A DNA stretch of 64,000 bases, taken from the NCBI GenBank assembly GCA_009693045.1, contig SHXZ01000001.1, forward strand, positions 124,001 through 188,000, written 5' to 3'. Origin of the DNA: Dehalococcoidia bacterium. Its GTDB lineage: Bacteria; Chloroflexota; Dehalococcoidia; Lucifugimonadales; SHYT01. Under the pieces are notes generated by a model. The model did no database searches. It was not told where the DNA came from and saw nothing but the letters and a program-made list of their open reading frames with translations. Both the position numbers and the translations under genes were made by a program. Below, piece by piece: positions 33,999-42,565 of this stretch. How positions within the stretch are numbered: position 1 is the stretch's first letter; every line of letters begins with the position of its first letter.

Positions 33999-35264
33999 TC
34001 ACGTCCGGTATTCCCGCACCTGCCGCCAGAACACGCCCACGAGTACCACCACCGCCCCGCATACCACGGCGCCGATGACCATCGCCGCCGGCGCGCCCAG
34101 GGCGGCGGCCATGCCTCCCGCCACGATGTAGCCGATGGACGGCGCGCCCATGGCAAAGACCTGGTTAATGCTCGTGGTGCGGCCCCGCAGCCGCTCCGGA
34201 GTCAGGAGCTGGACCGAGGTCTGGCGCACGGACACGCTCATCGCGTCCAGCATCCCCAAGGCCGCTCCGGCGGCCACGGAGAGAAAAAACCATTTGGAGA
34301 GGCCAAAGACGGCCAGCATCCCGGCGAAGAGCAGGACGCTGACCAGCATCAGCAAGCCTTTGCGCTCCACGTTGCCCAGCAGGAGCAGCCCGGTCGCTCC
34401 CACAAGCGCCCCAATGGCCGGCGCCGCCATCAGGATGCCCAGTCCCGCCGGTCCCACGCCCAGGATGTCCTTGGCGAACACCGGCATGAGCGGCTGAAAG
34501 CCGCCGAACACGGTGGCGAAGACGTCCAGCATAATGAACGCCACCACGATGCGCATTCCCCAGATAAACTGCAAGCCCTCCAGCAGCGCCTTGCCGCTAA
34601 TGCGTTCCCTTCCCGCCTCGCCCACCGCTCCGGCGCGCATAGCGATCATCGCCATCAACGCTGGGACGAAGAGCGCCGCGTTGATAAAGTAGGCAAACTC
34701 GGCGCCCGCCGCGGCGACGATGAATCCACCGGCGAACGGCCCGCTTAGCCTGCCCACCTGGTTGATGACCTGGTTGAGGGTGATGGCGTTGAGCAGATGG
34801 CTCCTGGGCACGACGCCAGAGATGAGGGCGGTGCGCGCGGGTTGCTGGAAGATGTTTGCTGTTGAGGTGAGCGCGGTCATCACGTAGATGTGCCACACGT
34901 GCACTGCGCCCGTGGCCGTCAGCAGGCCGAGAGCCATCGCGAGGCCGATGTTGACCGCCATCGTGGCCATGAGGAGCTTGCGGCGGTCAACGGCGTCCGC
35001 CACGGTTCCGGCGAACAGACCTATCGCGAACAGCGGCAGCGCTTGGAAGAGGCCAGTCAGGCCGAGTTGGAGCGTGGAGCCGGACAGCTCGTACACCTGG
35101 AAGGCGTTGGCGAACTGCCGCATCTGCAGCCCAAACGTAGACAGCAACGCCGCGGCCCACAGAAGACGATAGTCTCGGAACGCCAGCGACGCCCACGGCC
35201 TGATCTGCTGCGGGCGGCCTCGTAATGGGCCGTCCGGCTTCGGTGTCCTCTCTTGCTGTGCCAT
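33999..35264 (-). CDS. MFS transporter (EntS/DUF894-like)
   Basis: This 421-residue protein has about twelve predicted membrane helices. The start SLAFRDYRLLWAAALLSTFG and the loop GTVADAVDRRKLLMATMAVN (the MFS 'D..gRr' loop) are typical, as is QQPARTALISGVVPRSHLLN. It faces the preceding catabolic genes tail to tail, so it is not in their operon, but it could export or import a related compound. A paralogue lies at 57538-58851. Confidence 0.88.
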   Translation of the reverse strand: MAQQERTPKPDGPLRGRPQQIRPWASLAFRDYRLLWAAALLSTFGLQMRQFANAFQVYELSGSTLQLGLTGLFQALPLFAIGLFAGTVADAVDRRKLLMATMAVNIGLAMALGLLTATGAVHVWHIYVMTALTSTANIFQQPARTALISGVVPRSHLLNAITLNQVINQVGRLSGPFAGGFIVAAAGAEFAYFINAALFVPALMAMIAMRAGAVGEAGRERISGKALLEGLQFIWGMRIVVAFIMLDVFATVFGGFQPLMPVFAKDILGVGPAGLGILMAAPAIGALVGATGLLLLGNVERKGLLMLVSVLLFAGMLAVFGLSKWFFLSVAAGAALGMLDAMSVSVRQTSVQLLTPERLRGRTTSINQVFAMGAPSIGYIVAGGMAAALGAPAAMVIGAVVCGAVVVLVGVFWRQVREYRT

Positions 35265-35318
35265 GTGTCCACGTATTGTAGCGTAGTATGCCCGCGCGAC
35301 CGCCTGGCGATGCGGGCG

Positions 35319-36094
35319 CTACGCTGCCTTTGGCGACCTCAGGTACGTGATGGCGGCACCGATGGAGTAGCCTATGCCGATCGTCACCACGCCGCCGGTG
35401 ATCGCGCCCCGCATCGCCGCTGCCACCGACAGCGGCGTGATGCCGCCCTGCTGCAACAGCACCGTGATGCACACGCCGGTGAGCGCGCCGGTGAACATGC
35501 TAATGATGGTCCGCTTCACATTCGGCGTCGGCAGCCATCGCCGAATGCCCGTGGGCCGGCGCCGCTGCAGCGCCACCTTCGCCTTCATGGTGATCGTGAC
35601 ACCGCTCGCTGCCGCGGCCGCGCTGCCCAGCGCCATCGCGCACGCCACGGCAGAAACCGCCGCCGATCCCACAGCAACCGGCCCGCCGAACTCGCCGAGC
35701 TTGGCGCTGAACCGTACGGTGCAAACCTCAGCGCCGCTTGCCAGCAGCGTCCCGTCCAGCGCGGACGGACCGCTCTTCAACGGCAGGTAGTCGGCGATGC
35801 GCACCTGCGACGCGCCGCTGCTCACGTCGCGGGTGATGCCCGCCAGCCCGCCCAGAGCCCCGCCACCGAAAGGCGAAACTGGGCGCCCGGCGGCAGGTTC
35901 TCGCCGCCCAGCGTCACCGACTGCCCGGCCATCTGTGGCAGCGTGAACGGGGATGGCGCGCCGCCCTCAATCATCACCTGTGCACTGCCGAAATTGGGCC
36001 CCTTGGCATGGGCGGTGAGGGGAGTGATGGCGGCGGCAAAAATCACGAGGGCCAACACGATGAATGACCGTACGAGGATTCGGAAGCGACCCAT
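35319..36094 (-). pseudogene. Exported membrane protein of unknown function, apparent frameshift
   Basis: The first frame (ATG 36094) encodes a signal peptide (IVLALVIFAAAITPLTAHAK) and a beta-rich start (GGENLPPGAQFRLSVAG), then ends at 35822. The second frame can start at GTG 35825 (GTGA overlap) but reads better as a continuation: ALGGLAGITRDVSSGASQVR, then IADYLPLKSGPSALDGTLLA, with the shift near 35855-35875. Two membrane segments follow (FTGALTGVCITVLLQ and AAMRGAITGGVVTIGIGYSI). Joined it would be about 255 residues. No family is recognised. The alternative is two overlapping genes with coupled translation. Confidence 0.5.
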
Positions 36095-36467
36095 AATGGC
36101 TCCGGCACGGGGGATGATGGGGCTATCCTATCACGGGCTCTGGCTCAGAATCCGGTGACGGGTCCCGTCACGCTAACAGTAGAGGAGCGGACATGTTCTT
36201 GCGCTCTTTTCCAACGAGTTGGTATTGCTCGTCTGCTTCCAGGGTACATGCCCAAGGCAACGCGTCCACGGTGCAATGTAGGAGCGCAGCGGAAGGCGGA
36301 GTATCGGACGGAAGCGTCCAGTGCAGCCGGCGCCCCCCCCTGGCATTGGCTGCTCGCGGCGTCACGACAAAGAAACCACAGAGAATCAACGCGCGCTGCC
36401 TCGCCGTCAGACCTCCGTTTTGCAGGCAAATCCAATATGAGGCGCACGGAACAAGACCATAGACTCC
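36095..36467. other. Intergenic region without recognised gene
   Basis: Reading frames here are Arg/Ser/Pro-rich in every direction and match no family. The region lies upstream of the exported protein and downstream of thrC, both on the minus strand. The only structure noticed is a small gacgggtcccgtc palindrome near 36158-36170. Confidence 0.4.
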
Positions 36468-37532
36468 TTACCTCCTCAATAGTGTGGACACCGCCTCCTC
36501 TATGGACTCCAGGTTCGGCGAGACCTCTTGCAGTGGCACGTCCGCGATCTGCTGCGCCAGGTCCGGGTCCTTCAGCCCGCTGCCCGTGATCACGCACACC
36601 ACGCGCTTGCCCCGGAAGTCCATCCCTTCGCGCGCCAGCTTCCGCAGTCCCGCCACCGACGCCGCCGACGCCGGCTCGCAGAACACCCCCTCCGTGCGCG
36701 CCAGCATCTTGTACGCCTCCAGAATCTCCTCGTCCGTCACGGCGTCAATCCGCCCGCCCGACTCGTCCCGCGCCGCCACCGCGCCCTTCCAGCTCGCCGG
36801 GTTGCCGATGCGGATGGCCGACGCGATCGTCTTCGGGTCCGCGATCGGGTGGCCCGCCACGATGGGCGCCGCACCCTCCGCCTGAAACCCCATCATCTTC
36901 GGCAGGCGCGATGACCTGCCCGCCTCGCGGTACTCACGGAACCCGCGCCAGTACGCCGTGATGTTCCCCGCGTTGCCCACCGGGATGCACAAGAAGTCCG
37001 GCGCTTCGCCCAAGTCGTCCACCACCTCAAACGCCGCGGTCTTCTGGCCCTCCAGCCGGAACGGGTTCACTGAGTTCACCAGGTTGATCGGGTACCGCTC
37101 GCACAGCTCGCGGACCAGCTGCAAGGCGCGGTCAAAGTTGCCGTTCACCGTCAGCACGTGCGCCCCGTAGGCGATCGCCTGAGCCATCTTTCCGGCGGCG
37201 ATGTTTCCCTTCGGGACAAGCACCAGCGTGGTCAGGCCGCAGTGAGCCCCGTACGCCGCCGCGGACGCGCTCGTGTTGCCCGTGGACGCGCAGGCGATGA
37301 ACCTGCTCCCCGCCTCCAGCGCCTTCGCGATGGCCATCACCATGCCGCGGTCCTTGAACGACCCGGTCGGGTTGCAGCCCTCCATCTTGAAGTACACGTC
37401 GGACGCGCCGATGTCCCGACCGATGCGCTCGGCCTTGACGAGAGGAGTACCGCCCTCGCCCATGGTGATCATGGGCGTCTGGTCGGTGATGGGGAGGAAC
37501 TCGCGGTACCGCTGGAGTAAACTCGGCTTCAC
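36468..37532 (-). CDS. thrC: Threonine synthase
   Basis: The enzyme converts O-phosphohomoserine to threonine with PLP. From GTG 37532 the protein is 354 residues, the usual length of the shorter class. The PLP lysine is in EGCNPTGSFKDRGMVMAIAK, the serine/threonine loop is CASTGNTSASAAAYGAHCGL, and the phosphate-binding glycine loop is IPVGNAGNITAYWRGFREY. The end has AREGMDFRGKRVVCVITGSG. The frame is open to 37580 but the extra residues do not match the family. Homoserine dehydrogenase lies upstream on the same strand, with a Uma2 gene between. Confidence 0.93.
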   Translation of the reverse strand: MKPSLLQRYREFLPITDQTPMITMGEGGTPLVKAERIGRDIGASDVYFKMEGCNPTGSFKDRGMVMAIAKALEAGSRFIACASTGNTSASAAAYGAHCGLTTLVLVPKGNIAAGKMAQAIAYGAHVLTVNGNFDRALQLVRELCERYPINLVNSVNPFRLEGQKTAAFEVVDDLGEAPDFLCIPVGNAGNITAYWRGFREYREAGRSSRLPKMMGFQAEGAAPIVAGHPIADPKTIASAIRIGNPASWKGAVAARDESGGRIDAVTDEEILEAYKMLARTEGVFCEPASAASVAGLRKLAREGMDFRGKRVVCVITGSGLKDPDLAQQIADVPLQEVSPNLESIEEAVSTLLRR

Positions 37533-37591
37533 AGGCCACCTCGGTGGCCTATTCTGTACCACAGCGGCGTTGCCTGGCAATGGGACACGGC

Positions 37592-38155
37592 CTATGATCC
37601 CAGGATGTCTTGGACGTTGATCTCTAGGTCTGGCAGGGCTTGCGGCGCGAAGCGCTGGCCCCGGTGGAAACGTTGCACCTGCTGGTAGCCTGTCGGCAAG
37701 GGAGACCGATACACGTCAATGACGTCCAGTGTGAGGTCCGTCAGCCACATCTCGGGAATGCCCGCGCGAGCGTAGAGGGGAATCTTGACGTCGCGGTCGT
37801 ACTCCACCGAGCTATCGGACACCTCTATGCGCAGAAGCACATCTGCGGGGCCGGGGTGGGCCTGGCGGTAGTAGTCTCGTCGCGGGCGGAGCAACATGAG
37901 GTCGGGCTGGGGTTCCGAGTAGTCTTCAAGGTACAGGGGGTTCTGCACGCGAACGATGGCCCGCCCTTGCACGCGAGGTGCAAACATATTGTTTATGATG
38001 TCCACTGTAGGGGCGTGAGGTCCGCCGATTGGCGTCATCTGGACGATCTGCCCCTCAATCAGCTCTACACGGTCGTCCTTTGTGAAGATGCCGGCTTGGG
38101 CCTTGCGGTAGTACTCGTCTACCGTGAGACGGTAAACTGTAACAGGTGTGCTCAT
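37592..38155 (-). CDS. Uma2 family (DUF820) protein
   Basis: This is a 187-residue intact member of the DUF820 restriction-endonuclease-like family. Core text is LTVDEYYRKAQAGIFTKDDR, then VELIEGQIVQMTPIGGPHA, DLMLLRPRRDYYRQAHPGPA and LLRIEVSDSSVEYDRDVKIP with YARAGIPEMWLTDLTLDVID. The D...E.S pattern fits a PD-(D/E)XK-type site, but no biochemical role is established for these proteins. It is close in sequence to the broken copy at 12640-13199, showing that this family has spread within the genome. Confidence 0.85.
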   Translation of the reverse strand: MSTPVTVYRLTVDEYYRKAQAGIFTKDDRVELIEGQIVQMTPIGGPHAPTVDIINNMFAPRVQGRAIVRVQNPLYLEDYSEPQPDLMLLRPRRDYYRQAHPGPADVLLRIEVSDSSVEYDRDVKIPLYARAGIPEMWLTDLTLDVIDVYRSPLPTGYQQVQRFHRGQRFAPQALPDLEINVQDILGS

Positions 38156-38241
38156 GGAGAATCCCTACCCTACTACGAATGCCTAGGGCCATCATACGCT
38201 GGGGTTTCGCGTGGTTCAATTGAGGCGCGGCCAACTGAGCC

Positions 38242-39558
38242 CTACACCGCCTCCACGCGGATCAGGTTGTTCACCTCTCGCACCACCGACGACCGTCCGA
38301 TGACCGCCAGCGCTTTCTGCATCCTCGCCTCCTGCGCCGGATGCGTCGTGATGACCAGCTCCGCGCTCCCCGCCGCCGGGTCCGCGTCCTTCTGCACCAC
38401 TGCCGCAATGCTGATGCCGTGCTCCCCCAGCACCGTCGCGATCAGCGCCAGCACTCCAGGCCGGTCAACCACGTTCAGCCGGAGGTAGAACTGCGTGGAA
38501 AGCTCGGCCATGCTCCGCAGCCGCAACCCCTGCTCCTCCGGGCCGTCCGCCGCCGACGCAGTCATCGGCTTCTGCTCGCCGCCGCAGATCGCCCGCGCGA
38601 TGTTCACCACGTCGCCCAGGATGGCGCTCGCCGTCGGCCTTGCGCCCGCGCCCAGGCCGTGGAACGTCACGGTGCCCGTCAGGTCGCCCTTGATCTCAAT
38701 CGCGTTAAACGCGCCGTCCACCTTCGCTAGCAGCGTTTCCATCGGCAGCAGCACCGGATGCACCCGCACCGTCAGATTGCCCTGCTCCTTCGTCGCGATC
38801 GCCAGTAGCTTGATGGCGTAGCCCAGCTCGCGCGCGTAGCGAAAGTCCTTCGCTCGCAGCCGCGTGATCCCCTCGTGCGGCACGTCCGACGCCGTCACGC
38901 GCGTATGGAACGCCAGCGTCGCTAGCACCGCCAGCTTGTACGCCGCGTCTATCCCCTGCACGTCGTTCGTTGGGTCCGGCTCCGCGTACCCAAGCTGCTG
39001 AGCCTGGCCCAGCGCCACCGCAAAGTCCATCCCCTTCTGCGCCATCTCCGTGAGGATGTAGTTGGTGGTGCCGTTGATGATCGCGCGGATGGAGACGATG
39101 TCGTTGCCAAGCAGGTCCCGCTGCAGCGGCCCGATGACCGGAATGCCACCGCCGACACTGGCCTCAAAGCGGAGTTGGACGTTGTGCTCGTTGGCAAGCG
39201 CGAGCAGCCGTGGGCCGTGCTTGGCCATGACCTCTTTGTTCGCCGTCACCACGTGCTTGCCCGCTCGGAGCGCCCGCTCAATGTAGCCGCACGCCGGCTC
39301 TTCACCCCCCAACACCTCAACAACGATGTCCACGTCAGGCGATTCCAAAACCTGGGCCGGGTCGGTGACAAGTGGAAAGGGACGAGTCGTGAGGGCGCGT
39401 GCCTTCTTTGGATCGCGGACTAGCGCCCGACGCAGCGCGAGCGGCGCGCCCGCCCTCAGCGCCAGCGCGTCCGGTTTGCTCAACAGGCTCTCGGCAACCC
39501 CGCTTCCCACCACGCCCAGACCCAACAAGCCGATGCCAATGGCGCGCTGCGTGCTCAT
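38242..39558 (-). CDS. hom: Homoserine dehydrogenase
   Basis: Hom reduces aspartate-semialdehyde to homoserine for threonine, methionine and isoleucine. The 438-residue protein has the NAD(P) loop IGIGLLGLGVVGSGVAESLL, VDIVVEVLGGEEPACGYIER, the catalytic region GTTNYILTEMAQKGMDFAVA, then EPDPTNDVQGIDAAYKLAVL. A C-terminal ACT domain (FYLRLNVVDRPGVLALIATV) suggests feedback control by threonine. ATG 39558 follows the ppiC-like gene by 8 bases, indicating one operon. Confidence 0.95.
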   Translation of the reverse strand: MSTQRAIGIGLLGLGVVGSGVAESLLSKPDALALRAGAPLALRRALVRDPKKARALTTRPFPLVTDPAQVLESPDVDIVVEVLGGEEPACGYIERALRAGKHVVTANKEVMAKHGPRLLALANEHNVQLRFEASVGGGIPVIGPLQRDLLGNDIVSIRAIINGTTNYILTEMAQKGMDFAVALGQAQQLGYAEPDPTNDVQGIDAAYKLAVLATLAFHTRVTASDVPHEGITRLRAKDFRYARELGYAIKLLAIATKEQGNLTVRVHPVLLPMETLLAKVDGAFNAIEIKGDLTGTVTFHGLGAGARPTASAILGDVVNIARAICGGEQKPMTASAADGPEEQGLRLRSMAELSTQFYLRLNVVDRPGVLALIATVLGEHGISIAAVVQKDADPAAGSAELVITTHPAQEARMQKALAVIGRSSVVREVNNLIRVEAV

Positions 39559-39566
39559 CCCCGCAG

Positions 39567-40658
39567 CTATCCGGCGGGCTTGGCCGGCTGTTGTGGCTGC
39601 GGTCCTGACTGAACGGGCGTGCCCTTGCGAAGCTGCTGGACGATCCACGTGTACTCGTCCGAGCCGAACTTCGTCTCTATAATGCTCTTCGCGCGTTGTT
39701 CAGCGACCCACTTCGCAAGGGCCTGCTCTTTGAACAGCTTCCGCTGATCATTCGAAAGCTCGCGAGCGTCAGCGCGCTCAGATACGATGTACAGCGTGTA
39801 CTGCACCGTCCCCGCCTGCCCGGGTGCTCCCTGTACCGCCTCGTTCTGCGGCTCCGAAAGCTCCCCCACCTTGAGCTTGGCGGCCACCGCGTCCAACTGG
39901 GTATAGATGCCTTTGGGGAACCAGCCAATCTCGCCTTCTTTGCGCACCGTCTCCGAGTCTGTGGAGTACTTCGCAACCAGGTCCTTGAAAGCTACGCCGC
40001 GTTCAAAATCCGTTCGTGCCTCTTTGGCAAGCTGCTCGTTCTTCACCGCGAGCTGGTAGAGGTGGTACTGCGGCGCAACCGACGGGGTCTCCGTGCTCAG
40101 TCGCTCGCGGACCTTCTCCCGCAAGAGACTCGCAAGGACCAGCCTGCGATGCTCCGTCTCATTCAGGCGCGTGCTGGACAGGAGGCGACGGTAGCTCTCT
40201 TTGAACTCGCGGTCAAGCTGGTCCTGTGGCGTGGTATCGTCCTTCTTGCTCCCCAACAATGTCTTGCGGATATCTTGCGTGATCTCATCCTCGGTCACGC
40301 TGATCCCCAGGTTCGGCGCAAACTGCCTGATGACTTCGTTCTCCATCAGGAGGTTGACCACCTGAAAAGGAAGTTGGGAGAGATCCAATCCCTGGCCGCC
40401 GCTGCCGGCCGAGTAGCTCCGGAGGATCTTGACCAGGGCGCCCAGGGTGTAGCGGGTGTCATTCACCCGCACCACCGTCTCGCGCGGCGGCCCCACGAAC
40501 GTGGTGTAGTAGCCGATCAGGAGGGTCGTGCTAATGAGCGCCAGCCCGATCGCTCCGGCAAAGATGAACAACCGTGTGCGGCGTCGCTCCTGCTGAATGC
40601 GGGACCGACGCCGTCCTGCGACTGGCTGGTTGGCTGTTTGCGAGTGGCGTTGCACCAT
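39567..40658 (-). CDS. Membrane-anchored peptidyl-prolyl isomerase (SurA/PpiC-like)
   Basis: This is an extracytoplasmic folding factor of 363 residues. After a basic N-terminus there is one membrane anchor (FIFAGAIGLALISTTLLIGY). A SurA-type N-terminal chaperone region follows, then a parvulin domain with YHLYQLAVKNEQLAKEARTD, FKDLVAKYSTDSETVRKEGE and GWFPKGIYTQLDAVAAKLKV, ending VQYTLYIVSERADARELS. The C-terminal tail is Pro/Gln-rich. It sits between rpsR and hom on the same strand. Confidence 0.88.
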   Translation of the reverse strand: MVQRHSQTANQPVAGRRRSRIQQERRRTRLFIFAGAIGLALISTTLLIGYYTTFVGPPRETVVRVNDTRYTLGALVKILRSYSAGSGGQGLDLSQLPFQVVNLLMENEVIRQFAPNLGISVTEDEITQDIRKTLLGSKKDDTTPQDQLDREFKESYRRLLSSTRLNETEHRRLVLASLLREKVRERLSTETPSVAPQYHLYQLAVKNEQLAKEARTDFERGVAFKDLVAKYSTDSETVRKEGEIGWFPKGIYTQLDAVAAKLKVGELSEPQNEAVQGAPGQAGTVQYTLYIVSERADARELSNDQRKLFKEQALAKWVAEQRAKSIIETKFGSDEYTWIVQQLRKGTPVQSGPQPQQPAKPAG

Positions 40659-40705
40659 GCTGACACGTCCAGCTACACCAGAGTGGGCGTCCCCGAGCCT
40701 GGCCC

Positions 40706-41179
40706 CTAGCCCGCCGGGGGCTGCGGAGCTGTCACTTGCGCCGCGGGCGTGGGTGGCGTGGCTGGCTGGGTTGCCGGTTGCTGCCCCGGAGCCGTCTGCT
40801 CTCGCGGAGGCATCCCTGGAGGCATTGGAGGCATTCGGCGGTCGCGGAAGAACGGCTCCCGCGCCATCTGACCAACGTAGGGGAGCAATGCTAGATGCCG
40901 AGCGCGCTTGATGGCCGTGGTCAGCGCCCGCTGGTGCGGGGCACACGTCCCGGTCTTCCGGCGCGGATCAATCCGGGCCGTCTCGGCAAGGTACCGCCGG
41001 AGCCGGATGGCGTCCTTGTAGTCAATGAAAGGCACGTGCTCAACGCAGAATCCACAAACCTTGCGGCGCGGCGGAAAGAACCGCCTGCCGCGGCCCCGGG
41101 GCCGTGCTCCCGCTCCACCTGCCCCTCCGCCTCCCCCTGCTGTTGGCCTTCTGGCGGGGCCGCCGCGTGGCGTGCTCAT
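40706..41179 (-). CDS. rpsR: Ribosomal protein S18 with long N- and C-terminal extensions
   Basis: The S18 core is clear: [20 protein letters not shown], then [20 protein letters not shown] and [20 protein letters not shown]. The Cys residues (CGFC, GTC) and His form a likely zinc site. From ATG 41179 (GAGGAG 8 bases upstream) the protein is 157 residues, about twice the usual 75-90. The extra N-terminal part is Gly/Arg-rich and the C-terminal part is Pro/Ala/Gln-rich. The neighbour S6, its binding partner in the 30S platform, also has a low-complexity tail. Confidence 0.93.
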   Translation of the reverse strand: MSTPRGGPARRPTAGGGGGAGGAGARPRGRGRRFFPPRRKVCGFCVEHVPFIDYKDAIRLRRYLAETARIDPRRKTGTCAPHQRALTTAIKRARHLALLPYVGQMAREPFFRDRRMPPMPPGMPPREQTAPGQQPATQPATPPTPAAQVTAPQPPAG

Positions 41180-41286
41180 GGGCTTACTCCTCGTGTCTCG
41201 GTCTCGTTTGGGCATCACCCAACGGCGATAGCCCCAGGTCAGGTCACGTAATGCTATCTACGCTCGCGCGCCGGTAACGGGTTTTG

Positions 41287-41700
41287 CTAGAACGGCAGAT
41301 CCTCGGCATCCACCGGAGGCGCCCCGCCACCGGTATCGGGCGGCGCTTCTGCCTGTCCGGCGGGACGGTCCCCTAGGCGGTCCAAAAACAGCACGCGATC
41401 CGCCACGATCTCGTTCACGAACCTCGTTTTACCGTCGTTTCCATCAAAGCTGCGCGACTGGAGCCGTCCCTCCACATACGCCCGGCGGCCCTTGGCCAAG
41501 TACTGGTTGACCTGCTCTGCCAGCTGCCTAAAGGCGACCACGGTAAACCACTCGGTCTGTTGCTGTCGCTCCCCGGCGGCGGTGGTGTTGCGGGTACTCG
41601 CAAGCCGAAAGGTCGTCCGCGCTATGCCGTCGGCAGAGTACCGCATCTCCGGGTCGGTCCCCAGGTTGCCGATGACGATGATGCGGATGTGCCCTACCAC
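41287..41700 (-). CDS. ssb: Single-stranded DNA-binding protein
   Basis: This 137-residue SSB has an OB fold: RIIVIGNLGTDPEMRYSADG, WFTVVAFRQLAEQVNQYLAK and RAYVEGRLQSRSFDGNDGKT. The acidic C-terminal tip ends in DAEDLPF (usual DDDIPF), which docks replication and repair proteins. The start is GTG 41700, with GAGAGG before it. It lies between rpsF and rpsR, the conserved bacterial order. Confidence 0.95.
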   Translation of the reverse strand: MVGHIRIIVIGNLGTDPEMRYSADGIARTTFRLASTRNTTAAGERQQQTEWFTVVAFRQLAEQVNQYLAKGRRAYVEGRLQSRSFDGNDGKTRFVNEIVADRVLFLDRLGDRPAGQAEAPPDTGGGAPPVDAEDLPF

Positions 41701-41715
41701 GCCAACCTCTCCCGG

Positions 41716-42150
41716 TTACTGAGCAGGCGCGGCGGGCACTGCCGCCGCAGCCACAACGGGCACCGCCGCCGCTGGCACAACGGGCACCGCCGGCCTTGCG
41801 GGTACTGTCGCCCCTGGCTTTACAGGCGTCCGACGAGGCACGCGCGCCTTCGGTGGACGGACATCCAACTCCACGAGCAGGTAGCGCAGCAGGTCGTCCG
41901 TGACACGCAAGAGCGTATTCAGCTCCCGCCCAACCGCAAGCTGCTCAACCTGGAACTGGAGGTGGACGTAGTTCCCCTCGTTCATGTGCTTGATCGGGTA
42001 AGCCAGCTTCCGGAGCCCCCAGAGGTCCTGCTTCCCGATTGTGCCGGTATGCTCGGTGATGATGCGCTGCACGCGCTCCAGCACCGTAGTCACCCGCTCC
42101 TCCAAGGCAGCGGGGCTGAACACCAGAGTAAGCTCGTACGTCTTAGCCGT
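41716..42150 (-). CDS. rpsF: Ribosomal protein S6, probable ACG start
   Basis: S6 binds 16S rRNA with S18. The frame contains KTYELTLVFSPAALEERVTT, then GLRKLAYPIKHMNEGNYVHL and LLRVTDDLLRYLLVELD, followed by a Pro/Ala/Val-rich tail of about 45 residues. The conserved N-terminal strand begins at codon ACG 42150, and AGGAGG (42162-42157) lies 6 bases before it, the ideal distance. No ATG, GTG or TTG exists there. The nearest standard start, GTG 42123, would remove the first beta strand. So either ACG is used as a start or an ATG was misread or mutated. Confidence 0.9.
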   Translation of the reverse strand, partial: TAKTYELTLVFSPAALEERVTTVLERVQRIITEHTGTIGKQDLWGLRKLAYPIKHMNEGNYVHLQFQVEQLAVGRELNTLLRVTDDLLRYLLVELDVRPPKARVPRRTPVKPGATVPARPAVPVVPAAAVPVVAAAAVPAAPAQ

Positions 42151-42311
42151 TTGGGGCCTCCTGCGACTAGCCTCGTGATTGCGCGGGCTTGACGGTTACC
42201 ATAGAGGCATAAGTATAGCATGGGCATTCGGTCAGGCCAAGGCCGCGCAATCAAAAGTGGATGCGCGCGAGTCCTTCCGTTTTCTCTAGCTTCTTGCCGG
42301 ACGCAACGTTT

Positions 42312-42551
42312 GCTATTCTGAGCGGAGCGAGGAATCTCTCCCACGCCGCGAACTGCCCATCGCCGCCGCCGTAGGCCCCCGCGTCCTAAATGTGTAGGGC
42401 CGCAAAGCCGCGGGCCCCACTATTCCTGCACGATCCCCCTTGTCCCTCAAAGCGCCCCCGATGTCATTCCATCCACCCCCGCCGCCATTCTGAGCGGGGC
42501 GAGGAATCTCCCCCACGCCGCAAACTGACCAACGTGGCCACCGCAGGCCCA
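42312..42551. repeat. Two 65-bp dispersed repeats downstream of glyA
   Basis: Copies at 42312-42377 and 42486-42551 begin 'attctgagcgg.gcgagg' and continue through 'aatctc.cccacgccgc' to an 'aggcc' end, with a few differences. They lie in the rpsF-glyA gap (42151-42565), which otherwise holds no gene. Related copies lie on the other side of glyA. The function is unknown; they resemble repeats of the 'attctgagcgaagcgaagaatct' style found in many Chloroflexota genomes. Confidence 0.7.
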
Positions 42552-42565
42552 CCGTCCGCAGGCAG

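Noticed and set aside
36155-36589. 144-codon frame upstream of thrC's end
   Set aside because: Composition is Arg/Ser/Pro-rich, there is no motif, and it overlaps thrC antisense.
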